NCBI GenBank assembly: GCA_049615605.1
Contig: JBMZFW010000005.1
Coordinates: forward strand, 1 to 34,954
Direction of reading: 5' to 3'
Origin: JAQWUY01 sp049615605
GTDB lineage: Bacteria; Pseudomonadota; Alphaproteobacteria; JAQWUY01
Length of the DNA stretch: 34,954 nucleotides
In this document: positions 31,112 through 34,954 of the stretch, piece after piece
How the letters are laid out: every line of letters starts with the position of its first letter
Numbering within the stretch: the first letter of the stretch is position 1
Notes under the pieces: generated by a model
What the model was told of the DNA's origin: nothing
Databases searched by the model: none
Seen by the model: only the letters and a program-made list of their open reading frames with translations
Position numbers and translations under genes: made by a program

Positions 31112-32170
31112 TTACTTAACTGATTGCAATTTATCTGTTGCCCAGTTTGCCATTTTGGCAACTGTTTCATTATCGTCATTTAAGAATTGTTTAATCTTTG
31201 GAATATAATCCGTATTTTTGGAATTACCCACCGCAATTAATACATTGCGTAAAAATTGTTTATGTCCAATTCGTTTAATTGGCGAACCTGAAAACTTTGT
31301 TCTAAATTCCGCATCATCTTTTATGTTTAACAATTCAGTTAAGCTTGGGCTTTGTAATTCAGGTTTTGTAATAAACCTTTCTTCATTGGTTTCGTTTGCA
31401 AATTTATTCCACGGACAAACGGATAAACAATCATCACAGCCATAAATACGATTACCAATTGGTTCAAGGTATTGTTCGTCAATATGCCCTTTGTGTTCAA
31501 TTGTTAAATATGAAATGCATTTTCGGGCATCAAGTTTCCCGTCTTCAAAAATTGCACCCGTTGGACACGAAACGATACAGTTATTGCAACTTCCACAATT
31601 TTCATTGGCTGGTTCATCGGGAATTATTTCCATAGTTGTCAATATTTCACCAAGGAACAACCAATTGCCAAATTCACGGTTAACAACAACACTGTGTTTT
31701 CCCATCCAACCAACACTAGTTTGGCTAGCAAGGGCTTTTTCCATTAATGGTGCTGTATCAACAAAGACTTTTACATCCGATTGATTGTTGTGTTTTTTTG
31801 AATACGATACAATCCATTGGGCAAGGTTTTTTAATTTACCTTTGATAATTTCGTGGTAATCACGGTTGCGGGCATAAACAGATATATTACCAATGTTTGC
31901 ATCTTTTAAATTTTCCATTGGGTCATAATCAGGACCATAATTCATACCAAGGACAATAGCGGACTTTACTTCCGCCCACATTTTATCAGGCGACATTCGG
32001 CGATCGGCTTTTTCACGCATCCATTCCATTTCACCGTATTGTCCGCCTTCAATAAATTCTTTTAAGCGTTCTTGGTTACGCTGTGGCACAGTTGCGTTGG
32101 TAAAACCCACACTGTCAAATCCCAGTTCTTTTGCTTTTTCAATTAACAGGTCTTGAAATTTTTTATCCAT
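31112..32170 (-). CDS. queG: epoxyqueuosine reductase
   Basis: QueG reduces epoxyqueuosine to queuosine on tRNA, the last step, using cobalamin and two [4Fe-4S] clusters. It has 352 residues. The cluster cysteines are 192, 195, 198, 202 and 218, 245, 248, 252. VFVDTAPLMEKALA holds the likely catalytic Asp138. A C-terminal HEAT-like stretch binds tRNA. It is last in the yhhQ-queA-tgt-queG operon, nine bases after tgt. Its need for cobalamin connects it with the B12 operon 4 kb away. Confidence 0.96.
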   Translation of the reverse strand: MDKKFQDLLIEKAKELGFDSVGFTNATVPQRNQERLKEFIEGGQYGEMEWMREKADRRMSPDKMWAEVKSAIVLGMNYGPDYDPMENLKDANIGNISVYARNRDYHEIIKGKLKNLAQWIVSYSKKHNNQSDVKVFVDTAPLMEKALASQTSVGWMGKHSVVVNREFGNWLFLGEILTTMEIIPDEPANENCGSCNNCIVSCPTGAIFEDGKLDARKCISYLTIEHKGHIDEQYLEPIGNRIYGCDDCLSVCPWNKFANETNEERFITKPELQSPSLTELLNIKDDAEFRTKFSGSPIKRIGHKQFLRNVLIAVGNSKNTDYIPKIKQFLNDDNETVAKMANWATDKLQSVK

Positions 32171-32179
32171 ACCTAGTCC

Positions 32180-33304
32180 TTATATTGGGTCTATGTCCCC
32201 ACCTGTATAACGCTTTTGAAAATCTTTTTGAAATTCATCGTATTCCTTGTTTTCAATAGCGGTTCTTATTTCTTTCATCAAATCTTGGTAATATTGTATA
32301 TTATGCCAAGTTAATAACATTAAGCCAAGTATTTCTTCTGCCTTAATTAAATGATGGATATACCCCCTTGTATATTTTGTACACGCCGGACACGAACAAC
32401 TATCGGAAATTGGGCGTTTATCGTCTTTGTGGCGGGCGTTTTTCATATTAACCTGACCACGGCTTGTAAATGCTGTTCCTGTTCGTCCCATTCTGGTTGG
32501 AATAACACAATCAAACATATCAATACCCCTTGCAACCGCACCAACAAGATCATCTGGTTTACCGACCCCCATTAAATATCTTGGCTTTTCTTCTGGCATT
32601 GCTTCTGCTGTGTAATCAAGAACAGAAAACATTGCTTCTTGCCCTTCACCCACAGCCAAGCCACCGATTGCATACCCCGGTAAATCAAGGTCGGTTAATT
32701 CCTTAATGCTTGTCATTCGTAAATCTGGTTCAAGACCACCTTGAACAATACCAAATAAACCGTGCCCTTCGCGTTCAACAAATGCCTTTTTAGACCTTTC
32801 CGCCCAACGCAGTGATAATTCCATTGCCCTTTTACTTTCACTGTGTGGTGCAGGCAGGGAAATACATTCATCAAATTGCATTGTAATATCAGCACCCAGT
32901 AAATGTTGAATTTCAATTGACCTTTCAGGTGTTAAATCAATATAGCTGCCATCAAGGTGTGATTTAAATCTTGCACCGTTTTCTGTAATCTTTCGCATAC
33001 CAGAAAGGCTCATTACTTGAAAGCCCCCACTATCGGTAAGGATTGGTTTATCCCAACCAATAAATTTATGCAGTCCGCCAAATTCCGCAACCCTTTCCGC
33101 AGTTGGTCGCAACATTAAATGATAAGTATTACCAAGGATAATTTCCGCACCTGTGCTTTCCACATCCCACATTGTCATTGCTTTTACCGTGCCTGCGGTA
33201 CCAACGGGCATAAAGGCAGGTGTTTGAATATCACCGTGTGCGGTGTGAACTGTACCACGACGGGCTTTGCCATCGCTGTTATGTAATGTAAATTTAACTG
33301 TCAT
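32180..33304 (-). CDS. tgt: queuine tRNA-ribosyltransferase (bacterial TGT)
   Basis: TGT swaps guanine-34 in GUN-anticodon tRNAs for preQ1. It has 374 residues. LTDSGGFQVMSL holds Asp91; GIVQGG and GGLAVGEGQ shape the base pocket, and DCVIPTRMGRTGTAF carries the nucleophilic Asp. The zinc site is CSCPACTKYTRGYIHHL near the C-terminus. Its start overlaps the queA stop by 11 bases, indicating coupled translation. Confidence 0.97.
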   Translation of the reverse strand: MTVKFTLHNSDGKARRGTVHTAHGDIQTPAFMPVGTAGTVKAMTMWDVESTGAEIILGNTYHLMLRPTAERVAEFGGLHKFIGWDKPILTDSGGFQVMSLSGMRKITENGARFKSHLDGSYIDLTPERSIEIQHLLGADITMQFDECISLPAPHSESKRAMELSLRWAERSKKAFVEREGHGLFGIVQGGLEPDLRMTSIKELTDLDLPGYAIGGLAVGEGQEAMFSVLDYTAEAMPEEKPRYLMGVGKPDDLVGAVARGIDMFDCVIPTRMGRTGTAFTSRGQVNMKNARHKDDKRPISDSCSCPACTKYTRGYIHHLIKAEEILGLMLLTWHNIQYYQDLMKEIRTAIENKEYDEFQKDFQKRYTGGDIDPI

Positions 33305-34346
33305 TGGTTTTTCTTTCTAAAAAGCTACTGTCCCCATAAGAATAAAATCTGTAATCATTGTCAATTGCATATTTGTAAACATTCATCATTGTATCTGCCC
33401 CTAAGAATGCAGAAACAAGCATAAACAATGTTGATTTTGGCAAATGATAATTTGTCATTAAGCAATCAACAATTTTAAATTCATACCCTGGTGTAATAAA
33501 CAATCTTGTTTCATCAGAAAATTCATTTAATACACCACCATCATCACTGGCACTTTCCAATAATCTTAATGCGGTTGTGCCAACGGCAACCACACGACCG
33601 CCATTTTGTTTTGCCGTGTTTATTATATCCGCTTCGTCTTTGGTAATAATACCAATTTCTGCGTGCATTTTATGGTCGTTTGTATCATCAACCACAACAG
33701 GCAAGAATGTTCCAGCCCCCACATGCAAAGTAATCTTTACAATTTGCACACCTTTATCTTTTATTTGGTTTAACAATTCATCTGTTAAATGAAGCCCCGC
33801 TGTTGGTGCGGCAACCGCCCCTTCTTCATTGGCAAAGACAGTTTGATATCGTTGTTTATCGTTATTATTTTCATTGTGGTCTTCATTGCGTTTAATATAT
33901 GGTGGCAATGGCATTTGCCCGTAATCATGCAATGCGGTGATTAAGTTCGCCCCCGATTTATTAAACTGTAATGTTAATTCGCCTCCGTCCCTGTCAATAA
34001 CAGTTGCACTAAAATCATCATTAAATGTTAATATATCCCCTGTTTTACATTTTTTTGCAGGTTTGGCAAAACAAACCCAGCTGTCTAGTGATTTTTGTAA
34101 ATGCAAAGTACATTCAACTTTGCCCCCTGTTGCACGAACACCAAACAATCGTGCGGGAATAACCTTTGTATCATTTAATACAAGCACATCACCAGAATTT
34201 AAAAAGTCTGGTAACTCACGAACAATATAATCACCAAGCACACCCGATTTATCCGCGTGAAGCATTTTGGCTGAATCCCTTGGTTCAACCGCCACTTGGG
34301 CGATTGAACTTTCAGGTAATTCAAAATTAAATTGTTCTACTTTCAT
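33294..34346 (-). CDS. queA: S-adenosylmethionine:tRNA ribosyltransferase-isomerase
   Basis: QueA transfers and isomerises the ribosyl part of SAM onto preQ1-tRNA, making epoxyqueuosine. It has 350 residues, the full family length. The N-terminal FELPESSIAQ, then VLNDTKVIPARLFG, the APTAGLHLT block and the C-terminal TNYHLPKSTLFMLVSAFLG are all hallmark segments. Its ATG overlaps the transporter stop (TAATG), and its end overlaps tgt. Confidence 0.97.
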   Translation of the reverse strand: MKVEQFNFELPESSIAQVAVEPRDSAKMLHADKSGVLGDYIVRELPDFLNSGDVLVLNDTKVIPARLFGVRATGGKVECTLHLQKSLDSWVCFAKPAKKCKTGDILTFNDDFSATVIDRDGGELTLQFNKSGANLITALHDYGQMPLPPYIKRNEDHNENNNDKQRYQTVFANEEGAVAAPTAGLHLTDELLNQIKDKGVQIVKITLHVGAGTFLPVVVDDTNDHKMHAEIGIITKDEADIINTAKQNGGRVVAVGTTALRLLESASDDGGVLNEFSDETRLFITPGYEFKIVDCLMTNYHLPKSTLFMLVSAFLGADTMMNVYKYAIDNDYRFYSYGDSSFLERKTNDS

Positions 34347-34879
34347 TAAACTTCTTTTAGCTTAAACACTTGTACAAATGTTAATTGAACCATACGGTAA
34401 ACTGGAATTAATGCCACAACCATAAAGTATTTTGTTGCTAAATCGCCAATACCCCAAGTCACCCATGGTAAACCAGTACCAGCGAATGCAATTGAGAAGA
34501 ATAACGCAGTATCAAGTGTTGATGAAATCGCCGACGATACAACTGGTGCTTTCCACCAAAGACCACGGCGTAATTTATCAAATACCGTTACATCAAGCAT
34601 TTGTGCGATAAAGAATGAAGTACCAGATGCAATTGCAATTCGTAAGTCAGCAAAGATTAACGATAATACAACACCAAATACAAAACCAACAGACACCACT
34701 TTACGGGCAGAAGACGCACCATAAAAACGGTTTACTGTATCTGTTACTAAGAAGCATAATGGGAATGATAATGCACCCCAAGTAAGCCAATCGTTAACTG
34801 GAATTTCAACTAAGATGTTTGAAGCTAGGATAATTGCACCCATTGCAAGGCATGCAATAATAAAGTTTGAATTTTTCAT
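34346..34879 (-). CDS. yhhQ: queuosine precursor transporter (YhhQ/VUT family)
   Basis: This is an inner-membrane protein of 177 residues with about six hydrophobic helices. Family members import queuosine precursors such as preQ0 or preQ1. VTDTVNRFYG (about 45-54) and the FFIAQMLDVTVFDKLR segment (about 89-104) are typical of the VUT family. The ATG follows AAAGGAAAATAGAT. It heads the queA-tgt-queG operon, which strengthens the functional call; the exact precursor imported is not determined by sequence. Confidence 0.92.
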   Translation of the reverse strand: MKNSNFIIACLAMGAIILASNILVEIPVNDWLTWGALSFPLCFLVTDTVNRFYGASSARKVVSVGFVFGVVLSLIFADLRIAIASGTSFFIAQMLDVTVFDKLRRGLWWKAPVVSSAISSTLDTALFFSIAFAGTGLPWVTWGIGDLATKYFMVVALIPVYRMVQLTFVQVFKLKEV

Positions 34880-34954
34880 ATCTATTTTCCTTTCAAGATA
34901 AAATTCTTAAAAAATATAGCAATCGGATTGTCCAACGCTGTGGTTTATGTATCA
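34880..34954. other. upstream region of the queuosine operon, cut by the window edge
   Basis: These 75 bases hold the yhhQ ribosome-binding site. I see no confident promoter and no preQ1 riboswitch pattern on the coding strand. More of the leader may lie outside the window. Confidence 0.5.

Noticed and set aside
34880..34954. preQ1 riboswitch before the queuosine operon
   Set aside because: No preQ1-I pattern is seen on the coding strand; the leader may be cut by the window edge, so absence is not proven.

Overview
The window looks like a compact, AT-rich alphaproteobacterial chromosome segment. Supporting signs are the gene order rpmH-rnpA-yidC-engB-argB-HAD-dapD-dapE, a DUF1013/TrcR gene (a family I know mainly from Alphaproteobacteria), ubiG (ubiquinone), and rodZ-ispG-hisS-prfA. 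I cannot name a genus. No rRNA, tRNA, insertion sequence, prophage or CRISPR array was found. Many genes overlap or abut, and several starts are GTG or TTG.

Layout. 1-797 is the 3' part of mnmA, whose stop abuts that of a convergent GNAT gene. 798-8119 (minus) is a long run: rpmH, rnpA, yidC, engB, argB, a HAD nucleotidase, dapD, then a 302-bp repeat-filled gap, dapE and the GNAT gene. It couples ribosome and membrane biogenesis to arginine and lysine/diaminopimelate synthesis. uvrB (minus) and aspC (plus) diverge at about 10.4 kb. An EamA transporter, rpsD, trcR and ubiG follow at 11.9-15.1 kb, with well-defined promoters and terminators. 15.2-20.8 kb (plus) holds lysC and the tight operon rodZ-ispG-hisS-prfA. 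20.9-27.1 kb (plus) is a corrin-ring (vitamin B12) operon: cobH/cbiC, cbiET, cobI/cbiL, a cbiG-cbiH fusion and cobM/cbiF. It ends in a class 3 (Rhizobium type) asparaginase with a Cys/His-rich metal-binding-like leader. 27.2-31.1 kb is grpE divergent from dnaK-dnaJ, with a heat-shock (sigma-32) promoter facing each way. 31.1-34.9 kb (minus) is a queuosine operon: transporter yhhQ, queA, tgt, queG. QueG needs cobalamin, so the B12 operon and this pathway are functionally linked.

The most unusual signal is a set of nested inverted repeats in intergenic gaps (2661-2760, 11772-11877, 27144-27246, and a simpler relative at 14308-14367). Each lies at the 3' end of a minus-strand gene, with its outer arm running over that gene's stop codon. 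In three of them the stems differ in sequence but keep good pairing, while the internal-loop sequences between the stems are nearly the same. That is the pattern expected of a structured RNA family. Other items worth a second look are a GC-rich 100-bp insertion-like element bounded by exact 12-bp direct repeats, a terminator/alternative-hairpin leader before trcR, and a duplicated Shine-Dalgarno block in the B12 operon leader.
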